From a virus: DNA of 33,947 nt. Numbering within the stretch: the first letter of the stretch is position 1; each line of letters starts with the position of its first letter. Made by a program: the position numbers and the translations under genes. Shown piece after piece: positions 21,309 through 29,372 of this stretch. The notes beneath the pieces are model-generated. The model saw nothing but the letters and a program-made list of their open reading frames with translations. It had not been told where the DNA came from and ran no database searches. The DNA is taken from IMG/VR virus record IMGVR_UViG_3300028194_000576, positions 1-33,947 of that record; one strand, 5' to 3'.

Positions 21309-21812
21309 GGGCTTTTTCAGAACATTGTAGCATTTACATGAATCTTTTAAGTCTCTTATTTTGATCATAGCGATTACATCTTGATTACCTGCTCTTTTAT
21401 AACGTAAATAAGGGTCACTAGGACAATAGTTTAATAACTTAAATTTGTCACACTTATGCTCTGCGAATTTCAAAAGGTCAGTTCTTGTAAAAATCAACCA
21501 AGAATTTTCTAATTCTTTAGCAATCCACACGCATTTTTCAGAATATAACCAACCTTGGCCACCCTCTACGTTTTTGAACTCGACCCACATGATATCATCT
21601 TGAGCTTTAGAGTCCTTTCTGTTTTTTTTACTCCTAGATTTTACGTTAACAGTACTATTATTAATGTGAAAATCAAAACCATGAAGTTTATTTTCTTTTG
21701 GGGTAGCTTCTCTAATTTTATAACCCTTACTTTCGAAGAGTTTTTTAAAATTATCTTCAGCTTTTGAACCCCTTCGATTGCTTTCTGTATTTTTATATTC
21801 GTTATAACTCAT
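21297..21812 (-). CDS. PD-(D/E)XK-like nuclease, paralogue A
   Basis: A 171-aa protein. It has HGFDFHINNSTVNVKSRSK, resembling the D-x(n)-(D/E/N)xK core with the Asp at FDF and the Lys in VNVK. Further along come WVEFKNVEGGQGWLYSE and ENSWLIFTRTDLLKFAEHKCD. The same order (DF ... TVDLKG ... EFTNVNGKTGW ... NLAKKKCD) is present in the 30993 gene, so the two are paralogues. Small restriction-like nucleases of this kind are often mobile in phages. The second acidic position is Asn in this copy, so activity is uncertain. It ends in the repeat at 21280. Confidence 0.7.
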   Translation of the reverse strand: MSYNEYKNTESNRRGSKAEDNFKKLFESKGYKIREATPKENKLHGFDFHINNSTVNVKSRSKKNRKDSKAQDDIMWVEFKNVEGGQGWLYSEKCVWIAKELENSWLIFTRTDLLKFAEHKCDKFKLLNYCPSDPYLRYKRAGNQDVIAMIKIRDLKDSCKCYNVLKKPQIE

Positions 21813-21830
21813 AATATATTAATTGGTGCG

Positions 21831-21859
21831 CCTTATTTGGCTAAATGTCACTCGATCTG
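21831..21859 (+). repeat. 29-bp bipartite repeat spanning a stop codon
   Basis: Nearly identical to the copy at 21280 (one change in the centre). It encodes the C-terminal PQIE of the 21848 gene and lies in the 35-bp gap before the next downstream start. Confidence 0.75.
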
Positions 21860-22786
21860 GGGGTTTTGCCTCAAGTAATTAATACAGCCTTCTAAAGTCC
21901 TTTTGCTATACTCTGTCTTAGGAAAATAAAAACCTTTTTTAAATATATGCACAAGGTATCTTAATGGACATCCACTACAAATCCGCCCTTCAAAGGGGCC
22001 ATTTTCAAATCTAGCTTTAGATTTTTTATTTTTACCCTTTCTGAAACTAACTACCTCATTCCAACCTTCTTCATGAGGTTTCTCTTTAAGAGATTTACTT
22101 AAAACATTGGTAAAACTACTCTTATTTAAGAAAAATGAGGCCACCTCCTCCATCTTTGTTAAATACCTCCTTAAATAACACATATCTTTATGAGATAAAT
22201 TAAAATATTCTGTCCTGTAGCCATTGATTAAAATCCTCTTTGAACGAAAGGCGTAATGCAAAATCATTTCCTGTAAAATTGTCAGGCATTTTGAAGAAGA
22301 CACTAAGCAGGTGAGGTTTATATGTTCTCTTAATGACTCCCCGTATTTACTCAAGGCCCAGTAGCTAGTAGTATCATTACTTTTCTGAAGTTGTGCCATT
22401 CTTTTATCGGGATCTTTAGAAAACCCTATCTTGATAACTTCACCGTTACCATATTTTACATGACCGTCATCTAAGAAACAATAGATACTCCCTAAATCTA
22501 ACATATTGTTCTGAAGTCTGTAGCAGCAACTGTGAAAGTCTTTAAGAAATTTCTCGAAAGATTTTTCTCTTGAGTTAAAAACATAATCTTCTAATTTACA
22601 AATATCCTTTAGGGGATAAGCTGTGAGTCTACCACCCCCTCTACTAAATAGAATTAGTTGCTCGATTATATAGTTCTTCCCAATCTCATTTAACCTTTGG
22701 CCTTTCTTCTTGCTGCCCTTTAAATTAAAAATAGGGTATTGGGAATTTTTATCCCAAATAAGGAGATCATTAGGGGTAATGTGCAT
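21848..22786 (-). CDS. T5orf172/GIY-YIG-like protein A
   Basis: A 312-aa protein. The middle (about 118-205) matches the T5orf172-type GIY-YIG variant: GSIYCFLDDGHVKYG, GEVIKIGFSKDPDKRMAQLQ, then EMILHYAFRSKRILINGYRTEYFNLS with the late Glu/His and EYF. These domains are nuclease-like and often mobile. The N-terminal PNDLLIWDKNSQYPIF and C-terminal helical regions have no recognised family. It is a paralogue of the adjacent 22802 gene. Confidence 0.8.
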   Translation of the reverse strand: MHITPNDLLIWDKNSQYPIFNLKGSKKKGQRLNEIGKNYIIEQLILFSRGGGRLTAYPLKDICKLEDYVFNSREKSFEKFLKDFHSCCYRLQNNMLDLGSIYCFLDDGHVKYGNGEVIKIGFSKDPDKRMAQLQKSNDTTSYWALSKYGESLREHINLTCLVSSSKCLTILQEMILHYAFRSKRILINGYRTEYFNLSHKDMCYLRRYLTKMEEVASFFLNKSSFTNVLSKSLKEKPHEEGWNEVVSFRKGKNKKSKARFENGPFEGRICSGCPLRYLVHIFKKGFYFPKTEYSKRTLEGCINYLRQNPQIE

Positions 22787-22801
22787 AAAGGTTTGTACTA
22801 A

Positions 22802-24088
22802 TTAGAGTAATTCATTTTTTTCGACCACTGAAATTATGTCATCGCGAGATATAATATCTTTCTCATCCAGAGATTCTAAATGTTTTTTCTTTAACTGCTT
22901 ATTTTTATGTTTCTTTTTAAACTCTTGTTCGAATTTATTCAACATACTTTCTATCAACCTTTCGTATTTTAGTTTGCGACCTCCATATCGCTTCATTGCT
23001 CCACCCCTACCATATGGGCCATACCTCCACTTCCTGTCCTTGTCTACAGAAAACGCTACAATATTGTCTTTCATATATTGTAAGTAAGACCAATCCTCGA
23101 TATTTTGGACAATCTCCCCTTTATAAGGCCCGTTATTTAAAACCCCTTGCCCGATCTCGTTTTCTATAATTAAAGTGTCTATCTTCCATTCGTTCTTTAC
23201 CTCTAAACATGGATCTACCATATCAGAAGGATCTATCCAAGATGATTCAAGCTCATCAAAAATACCTAATTGTTCGAATCTCATTCTGTCAACAAACTTC
23301 TTCTTCGATTTGTCAAATAAATGCTTGATTAATTCATCTGGCAAATTTCTGTGGCACTTAAATCCCATGTAATCTGCATAATTATGTATATATTTAATCT
23401 TACTGAGATTTAAGTAAAAATATTCAGACCTTTCAGGACTATTTGGTTTATTCTTCCTTTTACTTCTAAAACGATAATGTAGAATCATTTCATCCAATTG
23501 AGTCATACCTTCAAAAAACGAAAGTAGTTTTAAAACTGGAGACGGGTGGTTACTCGCCTGATACCTCCAATAATTTGTTTTACGATGTCCTCCTGTAACC
23601 AGTTTTTTAATACGACCTTTTGGGTTTTTAGACACTCCTATTTTCACAAGGGGACTATTTAAAGGAGGAAAATATTTATACTGTCCATAACGACATTTTT
23701 TATTTGAAAACTCTAAAAAACTACTCAGATCTAGAACTAAATATAAATTATTAGGATCTCTCGCACCAGAAAAAAGATAATTGTAATCTTCTCTGAACTT
23801 TTTTATATCCTCCAGAGTTTTGAGGCCGTCGAATATAACCCGCTCTATAAATTTATATTCTTCGACAGTCCCTTTATACATAAAAGACGGCGTATTGTGA
23901 TCAAACCTATCTTTATACAAGCTTAATAAAGTACCTTTTGGGATATCCCAAATGTTTTTCCCTTTATATGCACCCTTTCTTAAAATTTCACCTTTACCCA
24001 AAGAGGAAAGACGAAACATATCTTTTGTATTCTTCTTATAACCTTTTTGTTTAGGTAGGTACGATGAATCTGGTTTAAAATATTGCAT
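22802..24088 (-). CDS. T5orf172/GIY-YIG-like protein B
   Basis: A 428-aa paralogue of the 21848 protein. The core reads DPNNLYLVLDLSSFLEFSN, SPLVKIGVSKNPKGRIKKL, then LDEMILHYRFRSKRKN with SEYFYLNLSK. The N-terminal half has basic GILRKGAYKGKNIWDIPKG-like strand-turn motifs (GxxKGKxIW), and a second copy, VLNNGPYKGEIVQNIEDWSYLQYM, lies in the C-terminal half. Such repeated motifs resemble the small NUMOD-like DNA-binding modules of homing nucleases. The gene starts 13 nt before the 3' end of the tRNA-Met. Confidence 0.78.
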   Translation of the reverse strand: MQYFKPDSSYLPKQKGYKKNTKDMFRLSSLGKGEILRKGAYKGKNIWDIPKGTLLSLYKDRFDHNTPSFMYKGTVEEYKFIERVIFDGLKTLEDIKKFREDYNYLFSGARDPNNLYLVLDLSSFLEFSNKKCRYGQYKYFPPLNSPLVKIGVSKNPKGRIKKLVTGGHRKTNYWRYQASNHPSPVLKLLSFFEGMTQLDEMILHYRFRSKRKNKPNSPERSEYFYLNLSKIKYIHNYADYMGFKCHRNLPDELIKHLFDKSKKKFVDRMRFEQLGIFDELESSWIDPSDMVDPCLEVKNEWKIDTLIIENEIGQGVLNNGPYKGEIVQNIEDWSYLQYMKDNIVAFSVDKDRKWRYGPYGRGGAMKRYGGRKLKYERLIESMLNKFEQEFKKKHKNKQLKKKHLESLDEKDIISRDDIISVVEKNELL

Positions 24089-24100
24089 TTTTATTAAGTT

Positions 24101-24176
24101 TGGTGCGCCTGACTGGAATCGAACCAGTGACCAAGGGTTTATGAGACCCCTGCTCTAACCGCTGAGCTACAAGCGC
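24101..24176 (-). tRNA. tRNA-Met (CAT anticodon; possible tRNA-Ile2)
   Basis: A 76-nt cloverleaf on the minus strand: acceptor GCGCTTG pairs with CAGGCGC. The D-arm has GCTC/GAGC with loop AGCGGTTA. The anticodon arm GGGGT-CTCATAA-ACCCT places CAT at positions 34-36. The T-arm is ACTGG-TTCGATT-CCAGT, with discriminator A and encoded CCA. The G1-C72 pair excludes an initiator tRNA. CAT could be elongator Met or the lysidine-modified Ile; sequence alone does not decide. Confidence 0.95.
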
Positions 24177-24187
24177 ATTAAAAATCA

Positions 24188-24400
24188 TCATTTATATTTC
24201 TCAGTCCAAGAAGGCTCTTTGTCTTTTGGTTCTACTCTAAGAGACTCTTCATATTGCCTTTCTATCATTTGATTCTGGACCTGCCTTTCTCTCCAAGAGG
24301 GAGGATTAAGTACTTGAGAGTTTATCTTGCTGTCCCGTTCAACAAACCATTGAGCAGGATGGAACATCCTAAAATTAAGTATACTTTTAAGTATCTTCAT
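24188..24400 (-). CDS. Hypothetical 70-aa protein
   Basis: Starts at ATG 24400 (MKILKSILNFRMFHPAQWF). Rich in Gln, Glu and Trp (SWRERQVQNQMIERQYEES). No family recognised. It overlaps the previous gene by 14 nt. Confidence 0.6.
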   Translation of the reverse strand: MKILKSILNFRMFHPAQWFVERDSKINSQVLNPPSWRERQVQNQMIERQYEESLRVEPKDKEPSWTEKYK

Positions 24401-24593
24401 CTGTATCAATGACTGCGTTAATACTTACTTGAGAGTAGCCCATAGACTTAAGCATAGGGACAACCATAGTGTCCATGAAATCTGAAAGGGTCATGTCATC
24501 CATTGGATGCTCAAGACTCAAAGTGCTTTGCATGAATTTAGGATCTCTCTTGGAAGACCAGTTATCTGTCGTTGGTTCGTATGTTAATCTCAT
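24387..24593 (-). CDS. Hypothetical 68-aa protein
   Basis: Met- and Asp-rich (MDDMTLSDFMDTMVVPMLKSM), ending in the acidic DTDEDT. No family recognised. The start ATG 24593 follows a T-run on the plus strand, with no SD. Confidence 0.6.
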   Translation of the reverse strand: MRLTYEPTTDNWSSKRDPKFMQSTLSLEHPMDDMTLSDFMDTMVVPMLKSMGYSQVSINAVIDTDEDT

Positions 24594-24606
24594 TTTTTTT
24601 TATTAG

Positions 24607-24756
24607 TTAAAATGGTTTTTTTTCTTTAATATATTTAGCTAAACTCTTGTTTCCTTTACTGTCGTATTCGAACCACCACTCTTCAGTGTAACCAGCGAAC
24701 CTGATGATTCTATAGATAACACGACCTAAATGGTCTAAGCGTAGATTCTCAAACAT
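24607..24756 (-). CDS. 49-aa hypothetical protein
   Basis: Begins MFENLRLDHLGRVIYRIIRF and has an aromatic centre (GYTEEWWFEYDSKGNKSLAKY). It fits the gap between 24593 and 24759 with a 2-nt spacing to the upstream gene. Similar small proteins with EEWWFEYD-type segments occur in phages, but no function is known. Confidence 0.65.
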   Translation of the reverse strand: MFENLRLDHLGRVIYRIIRFAGYTEEWWFEYDSKGNKSLAKYIKEKKPF

Positions 24757-24758
24757 AG

Positions 24759-25196
24759 TTATTCTAGTATCATTTCCCCAGAAAAGATTTTGCGACTTAT
24801 CTCCTCACTATCCCCTTCGATCCTTTCCCCATTAGAGTAGTAAGCACTAAACTCCCGATATTTTTTGCCATTACTCCAAATGAGAGACATCTGCTTCTGA
24901 CCATTATCATACCAAGAATCAAAAGGACCGTGAAGTTTACCGTTCAAAATTCCAGCTTTCGCAAGCATATTACCATTGCCATGCCACCTGACAGAAGTTC
25001 CAGTAAATAATTTATCTGCGCCCATGTCCGATGACGTATAAAATGTATTTGTAAAAGTGTCAACAAATAATTCTTCAGCATTCACTCTCGGACCATCTGG
25101 ATAATCTGCCCCTCTATTTAGATACGTCTCTACTCCAAATTTTAGGAGAAGACTTATTACAAAAAGGGATATTGATATTTTTATTAATTGATTCAT
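24759..25196 (-). CDS. MORN-like repeat protein with N-terminal membrane anchor
   Basis: A 145-aa protein. Residues ~4-20 are a hydrophobic anchor (LIKISISLFVISLLLKF). The C-terminal half has repeats with the YwqK/MORN-variant pattern: SVRWHGNGNMLAKAGILNGKLHG, SWYDNGQKQMSLIWSNGK, AYYSNGERIEG. These resemble MORN_2 or toxin-antitoxin-associated repeats that fold as beta-hairpins. It is probably secreted or membrane-tethered; the role is unknown. It overlaps the neighbouring gene by 4 nt. Confidence 0.75.
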   Translation of the reverse strand: MNQLIKISISLFVISLLLKFGVETYLNRGADYPDGPRVNAEELFVDTFTNTFYTSSDMGADKLFTGTSVRWHGNGNMLAKAGILNGKLHGPFDSWYDNGQKQMSLIWSNGKKYREFSAYYSNGERIEGDSEEISRKIFSGEMILE

Positions 25197-25486
25197 GATT
25201 TTTTGCGGCTTTCTGCTCTCTTCGCTAGGATCTCTTCTCTATTGTCCTGATAGTATTTTTTATTGTAGTCGCTAACTCTGTTTTTAAACGCCCAATATTC
25301 ATCTGGCGCTGCATGTTTATTTAGCTCCATCTTACGTAAGTAACTATATTTGGTTTCTTCGTAATATTTGTTTTGATATTCTTTTTTCTGCTCCTTGTTC
25401 TCCTGATAATACTCTTGAGCCTTCTCTTTATTCTTGAGGTAACGCTCTCTACGCTTCTCTGGGTTGTATAAAATCTTTTTAATCAT
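25193..25486 (-). CDS. Lys/Tyr-rich coiled-coil protein
   Basis: 97 aa from ATG 25486 (MIKKILYNPEKRRERYLKN). The central region repeats YYQENKEQKKEYQNKYYEE-type units, predicting a charged coiled coil. A widespread type of phage protein often found near homing or DNA-binding genes; the function is unknown. Confidence 0.65.
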   Translation of the reverse strand: MIKKILYNPEKRRERYLKNKEKAQEYYQENKEQKKEYQNKYYEETKYSYLRKMELNKHAAPDEYWAFKNRVSDYNKKYYQDNREEILAKRAESRKKS

Positions 25487-25490
25487 GTTT

Positions 25491-26018
25491 TTATACTGGT
25501 GAATACCAATTTGGAGCATCCCTCTTAGTCCACTTAGCGAAGCGAGACTTGTCATAGTTGTAATACTCTCTGTATTTCTCAACAATAGAGAGATTCTCAA
25601 ACTGGGGATGGGTGCGACACCTCTGATCTTGACTAATAGCTACAGCAAATTCTGTAAGAGGTCCATATGGGACAGTTGACCTGTGCATATTAAGCATACA
25701 CCACTGAATAAATTGGGCAGAGAAGTGTTCTTTTTCTGTTCTGAATCTTTTCTCTCTAGCCATCGCCATACCATGACGAATTAACCATCTCATATTCTGT
25801 TTTGTTTTTACAGCCCAGATACTACATGGGTGCTTAACATACGAATGTTTGCGAGGATTACCTTTTTGGCTTCTTGGGCAATCAGGTTCAGCCAAGGTCT
25901 CAAGCGTAAAGCAGTTAGCTAACATCTGAGCAGTCTCAACAACCATCTTAGATACATGTTTGTCGCAGAGGTTTTGCGCTGCCTTGTATGGGTCTTTATC
26001 TGTAACGAATATGTTCAT
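25491..26018 (-). CDS. Conserved phage protein of unknown function (MNIFVTDxDP family)
   Basis: A 175-aa protein starting MNIFVTDKDPYKAAQNLC, then DKHVSKMVVETAQMLANC, a pattern seen in many marine phages. Later come KHPCSIWAVKTKQNMRWLIRHG and a Cys/His-rich C-terminal half. The conserved Asp, His, Lys and Glu residues suggest an enzyme or a DNA-binding role, but I cannot name one. The promoter TTGACT-N16-TATTAT ends 9 nt upstream, so it is the first gene of an operon. Confidence 0.75.
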   Translation of the reverse strand: MNIFVTDKDPYKAAQNLCDKHVSKMVVETAQMLANCFTLETLAEPDCPRSQKGNPRKHSYVKHPCSIWAVKTKQNMRWLIRHGMAMAREKRFRTEKEHFSAQFIQWCMLNMHRSTVPYGPLTEFAVAISQDQRCRTHPQFENLSIVEKYREYYNYDKSRFAKWTKRDAPNWYSPV

Positions 26019-26027
26019 TGCTCAGCC

Positions 26028-26055
26028 ATAATATAGATTCACTCTTTTGAGTCAA
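26028..26055 (-). promoter_or_regulatory. Leaderless-type promoter of the 26018 operon
   Basis: Minus-strand TTGACT (26050-26055), a 16-bp spacer, TATTAT (26028-26033), then 9 nt to the ATG. Confidence 0.7.
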
Positions 26056-26076
26056 GGCTATTTTTAAGAAAGATTT

Positions 26077-26856
26077 TTACTCATCTAATCTCCAATCACA
26101 CTCCCAATTAATCAATTCTTCCTTTGTTTTTCTGAGATATTCTGGTCTAAAACTAAGGTCATTTGTCGTTATGGATGTCCTCTCATCATCATTCGTAAAG
26201 GTGTCGTTATTATTATGTATTCTATAACAATAGACTTTCTCATTTAAAAAATAACATTTATCCTTACCAGCCATTTCAGCCATAGGTATATTTAAAATTA
26301 TATCTTCTGGAAACTTAAACCAGAGACCATTCCTGTATCTTAGGTCTTTATTTTTAATATTTTTGTATAGAAAAAACTTATGAGATCTAAAATGAGTTAT
26401 ACAAAACCTTTGATTTCTTAAAGATTTTGACCAATCTATTGGCGTTAAATGGTCTGGAGCCGCTAATCTATAGAAACTTTTTTCTGAAAAAATAAACCCT
26501 CCATAAGATAACCAATAACCTTGATCATATATTTTCTTTAAAAAAGACAAGGCATATTCACTACCTAAATAATCGTCTCCATCTAAAGTGACAACAACAT
26601 CTTCATCGTCAGGTTTTGCATGATGAATAAAATTATATGTCTTATTGTATACAGCACCCATATTTTTCTTATTTTTAATAATTTTTATTCTAGGGTCACT
26701 ATTAGCTACTTCTGTAGCTACTTCTACAGAATTATCAGTGCTAGCATCATCAAAAATATACATTTCCCAAACGCTTTGCTTTTGAGATAAAACACTTTTA
26801 ATACACTCTTTTATAAACGCTTCACAATTGAAGCAGGTAGTGACAATCTTAATCAT
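26077..26856 (-). CDS. Family 2 glycosyltransferase, copy 1
   Basis: A 259-aa GT-A enzyme. The N-terminal strand IVTTCFNCEAFIKECIKSVLSQ is followed by WEMYIFDDASTDNS and the metal-binding DGDD (92-95, VTLDGDDYLG). The C-terminal half, including WYRLAAPDHL-like and FRSHKFFLYKNIKNKD segments, is shared almost throughout with the 28239 copy. It predicts transfer of an activated sugar, perhaps to cell-surface polysaccharide or virion glycans. The gene pair flanks a GT32 and a sulfotransferase gene. Confidence 0.9.
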   Translation of the reverse strand: MIKIVTTCFNCEAFIKECIKSVLSQKQSVWEMYIFDDASTDNSVEVATEVANSDPRIKIIKNKKNMGAVYNKTYNFIHHAKPDDEDVVVTLDGDDYLGSEYALSFLKKIYDQGYWLSYGGFIFSEKSFYRLAAPDHLTPIDWSKSLRNQRFCITHFRSHKFFLYKNIKNKDLRYRNGLWFKFPEDIILNIPMAEMAGKDKCYFLNEKVYCYRIHNNNDTFTNDDERTSITTNDLSFRPEYLRKTKEELINWECDWRLDE

Positions 26857-26873
26857 AAAAAGGCGTTAAGGAA

Positions 26874-27593
26874 TTACCAGTTGTGGGTCCAAGGAGTTAC
26901 CGCAAAACTATCGGGGTAAGCTTTTTTAACGTCCTCGATACTATTCCAATTTAAATTAGATGCGTAATTTTCGCATTCTTCAATACCCCATGCTTTAGGA
27001 TATATTAGATTATGTGCTAATTCTGTGTGGTTTGGCCTATGTGTTTTAACCGCCAAATTAAGACGGTCTGGACCCGCGATTTGTTCTACGGATAAGAAAG
27101 GTGTTCGCGACGAGATATGATTATCAATATCGAGAAAGGAATCATAGCTCACCTTTAACCAAAAAGCATCTCCTTTAGGTGAATACATCCATGCATTAGG
27201 TAAAGGTTGTTTGGGGTTATTGTGTTTGCCCAGAACAATACAATTACTTAACAGATAAAGTAAAGGAGTCATGTCTTTTAAACAAATAAAATCCATATCC
27301 GCATACATACCCCCGTATTTATGAAGGTATAGTGGGCGACAAAGATCAGATTTGACTACCCCTTTCCCGACCTTGTTAAAGGTATCCCAGAACATTGGGT
27401 AATCATCCCTAACTAATCTTTCGTTATCTTCATCAGTCCAGAACTTGTATTCCCATTCAGTATTCATGTTCTTCCATGATTCCTGCCACGACTCCTTATA
27501 AATATGGCGAGGAACGTCATAGTCCTTCCAAGTCTGGTGTATAATCATGTTCTCTTCAATATTCATCACCATAAGATTTAAATTTATCATCAT
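26874..27593 (-). CDS. Family 32-type glycosyltransferase (DXD)
   Basis: A 239-aa protein. The IIHQTWKDYDVPRH start and WEYKFWTDEDNERLV lead into KSDLCRPLYLHKYGGMYADMDF, with DxD at 99-101, the hallmark of GT32 mannosyl/galactosyl transferases (Och1-like). The first ~15 residues are Met-rich and several ATGs (10, 16) could be the true start. A TTGACA appears ~30 bp upstream but no good -10. Acts with the flanking GT2 enzymes. Confidence 0.85.
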   Translation of the reverse strand: MMINLNLMVMNIEENMIIHQTWKDYDVPRHIYKESWQESWKNMNTEWEYKFWTDEDNERLVRDDYPMFWDTFNKVGKGVVKSDLCRPLYLHKYGGMYADMDFICLKDMTPLLYLLSNCIVLGKHNNPKQPLPNAWMYSPKGDAFWLKVSYDSFLDIDNHISSRTPFLSVEQIAGPDRLNLAVKTHRPNHTELAHNLIYPKAWGIEECENYASNLNWNSIEDVKKAYPDSFAVTPWTHNW

Positions 27594-27656
27594 ACCACAT
27601 TAAAACTGCGATTTTCATGTCAATACTATTTATTCAATATGTTTTCTAAAAAAAAA

Positions 27657-28232
27657 TTATGCCCGATTATAACAAATGTCAACAAAATCTCCCGATACTT
27701 TTAAATTAATACCCAAAAAATCGAAAATACTTTGAACTCCAGACTTACTATTCAAACAATTTATATCAAAAATTTTAAAATTATCCATTTTTTCTTGAAG
27801 CTTTTTAGATCTACTATGATACTCCTCACAATATAATCTACAAGCTTTTTTTTTGTTATCGATATTGTATTTGGGAAAACACTGATCCCAAGTATCATCT
27901 TTATGCCACTTGTAACCCAAGTGATTCATCCAATGATTTCTACCTACAGTTTTAATCATGTAACTATGAACTGTCTCATCAATATTTCTCTGAAGGCAAA
28001 CAAAACGGATATTTTCACAAATCTCATTCATATCTTCGACCAAATTAAGATACCAAAAAGCAACATCCCCATCTAACTTCGAACTTTTTAGTAAATCTAA
28101 TCGATCTTTAGCTCGTCCATCCCCCCAACTAACAACTGGAGCTAGTTCGTGGGTGACATTTAATCCAACTTTTTGTAAAAGTCTGGATAATGAAACGGTT
28201 CCACACCTCCCTGTTCCTAAACCAATAATCAT
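27657..28232 (-). CDS. PAPS-dependent sulfotransferase-like protein
   Basis: A 191-aa protein. The 5'-phosphosulfate-binding loop GTGRCGTVSLSRLL (6-19) and the 3'-phosphate motif VCLQRNIDETVHSYM (78-92, with Arg82 and Ser90) match the sulfotransferase family 1/3 fold. The size is near the minimal core. Sulfate is transferred from PAPS to a hydroxyl or amine, here possibly on sugars built by the neighbouring glycosyltransferases. Phage sulfotransferases are uncommon, and PAPS must come from the host. Confidence 0.85.
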   Translation of the reverse strand: MIIGLGTGRCGTVSLSRLLQKVGLNVTHELAPVVSWGDGRAKDRLDLLKSSKLDGDVAFWYLNLVEDMNEICENIRFVCLQRNIDETVHSYMIKTVGRNHWMNHLGYKWHKDDTWDQCFPKYNIDNKKKACRLYCEEYHSRSKKLQEKMDNFKIFDINCLNSKSGVQSIFDFLGINLKVSGDFVDICYNRA

Positions 28233-28238
28233 AAAAAA

Positions 28239-29009
28239 TTAACTCCAATCACATTCCCAATTAATCAATTGCTCCTTTGTTTTCCTAGGGTATTCTGGTC
28301 TAAAACTAAGGTCATTTGTTGTTATCAACGTTCTCTCCTCATCATTAGTGAAGGTATCGTTATCTTTATGTATGCGATACCAATATATCTTCTCTTTTAG
28401 AAAATAACATTTATCTTTGCCAGCCATTTCAGCCATAGGAATATATAAAATTATATCCTGTGGAAACTTAAAGAGTTCACCATCTTTATGTCTTAAGTCT
28501 TTATCTCTGACATTTTTTAACAGAAAATACTTACAAGATCTTAGGGCGCTTATGCAAAATGTTTGATCTCTCAATGACTTCTCCCAATCTATTTCTGTTA
28601 AATGTTCTGGAGCCGCTAATTTATAAAAATTTTTTTCTGACGCGACAAAACCTCCATAAGACAACCAATAACCTTTGGAGTATATCTCCTTCAAAAGGCA
28701 TAAGGCATATTTACTACTAAGATAATCGTCTCCATCTAAGCTAACAATAACATCTTCATCATGAAGATCTGCGTAATGATGAAAATTACTTGTCTTATTA
28801 AAGACTGCACCCATATTTTTATCATTTTTAATAATTTTTATTCTAGGGTCACCATTAGCTACTTTTGTAGCTACTTCTACAGACTTGTCCGTACTCGCAT
28901 CATCAGTGATATACATCTCCCAATCAGTTTGCTTTTGGGATAAGACGCTTTCAATACACTGACCAATAAAAGACTCGCAATTATAACAAGTAGTTATTAT
29001 CTTAAACAT
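28239..29009 (-). CDS. Family 2 glycosyltransferase, copy 2
   Basis: A 256-aa paralogue of the 26077 gene with the same order of motifs (ITTCYNCESFIGQCIESVLSQ, WEMYITDDASTDKS, SLDGDDYLSS) and a nearly identical C-terminal EERTLITTNDLSFRPEYPRK. The changes are spread along the protein, so duplication is not very recent. It overlaps the upstream gene by 8 nt. Confidence 0.9.
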   Translation of the reverse strand: MFKIITTCYNCESFIGQCIESVLSQKQTDWEMYITDDASTDKSVEVATKVANGDPRIKIIKNDKNMGAVFNKTSNFHHYADLHDEDVIVSLDGDDYLSSKYALCLLKEIYSKGYWLSYGGFVASEKNFYKLAAPEHLTEIDWEKSLRDQTFCISALRSCKYFLLKNVRDKDLRHKDGELFKFPQDIILYIPMAEMAGKDKCYFLKEKIYWYRIHKDNDTFTNDEERTLITTNDLSFRPEYPRKTKEQLINWECDWS

Positions 29010-29220
29010 CCTCTTTCAATATCTTTTCTATATCGTATTCACAAAACCTTAAACCAAGCACAACGCAATCCCATAAATAAGGTTCTAAACTTGCAGAGGC
29101 GTTTAGTTCCTCTTTTAAACTATTATAAATTCTTTTTTTTTCTTTATTACAATCTATATCGATCTGACGTATCCTTTCAGCAGCCTCTTGAACTGATTTT
29201 AGTTTTTCTTCAACGCTCAT
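29002..29220 (-). CDS. Hypothetical 72-aa protein
   Basis: The start is set at ATG 29220 because the previous gene ends at 29210 with an overlap. Coiled-coil-like (MSVEEKLKSVQEAAERIRQI) with a C-terminal acidic helix. No family recognised. Confidence 0.6.
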   Translation of the reverse strand: MSVEEKLKSVQEAAERIRQIDIDCNKEKKRIYNSLKEELNASASLEPYLWDCVVLGLRFCEYDIEKILKEDV

Positions 29221-29371
29221 TTCTTTTTCTTCTTTTGGGATGAGCCTTCTCTTCTTCTGGACGAACTTGGAAATCAGCAAATTTCGTGTCTTTAGACCAG
29301 CCAAAAAGCTTTTTTAATCTTTCTCTTTGTTCTGGGTTGACATCAAAATCAAATTCGGGTTTTGGTTTCAT
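29210..29371 (-). CDS. Hypothetical 53-aa protein
   Basis: Starts MKPKPEFDFDVNPEQRERLK and ends in a highly basic tail (HPKRRKRNER), TGA at 29210-29212. Its ATG is 2 nt from the 29-bp repeat at 29373 and 3 nt from the stop of the upstream gene. Confidence 0.6.
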   Translation of the reverse strand: MKPKPEFDFDVNPEQRERLKKLFGWSKDTKFADFQVRPEEEKAHPKRRKRNER

Positions 29372-29372
29372 A

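Noticed and set aside
24101-24176. attL/attR site at the tRNA
   Set aside because: No second copy of the tRNA 3' end and no integrase gene are present in the window.
27593-27624. Strong promoter at TTGACA upstream of the GT32 gene
   Set aside because: No -10 hexamer at 16-18 bp; only the -35-like sequence is visible.
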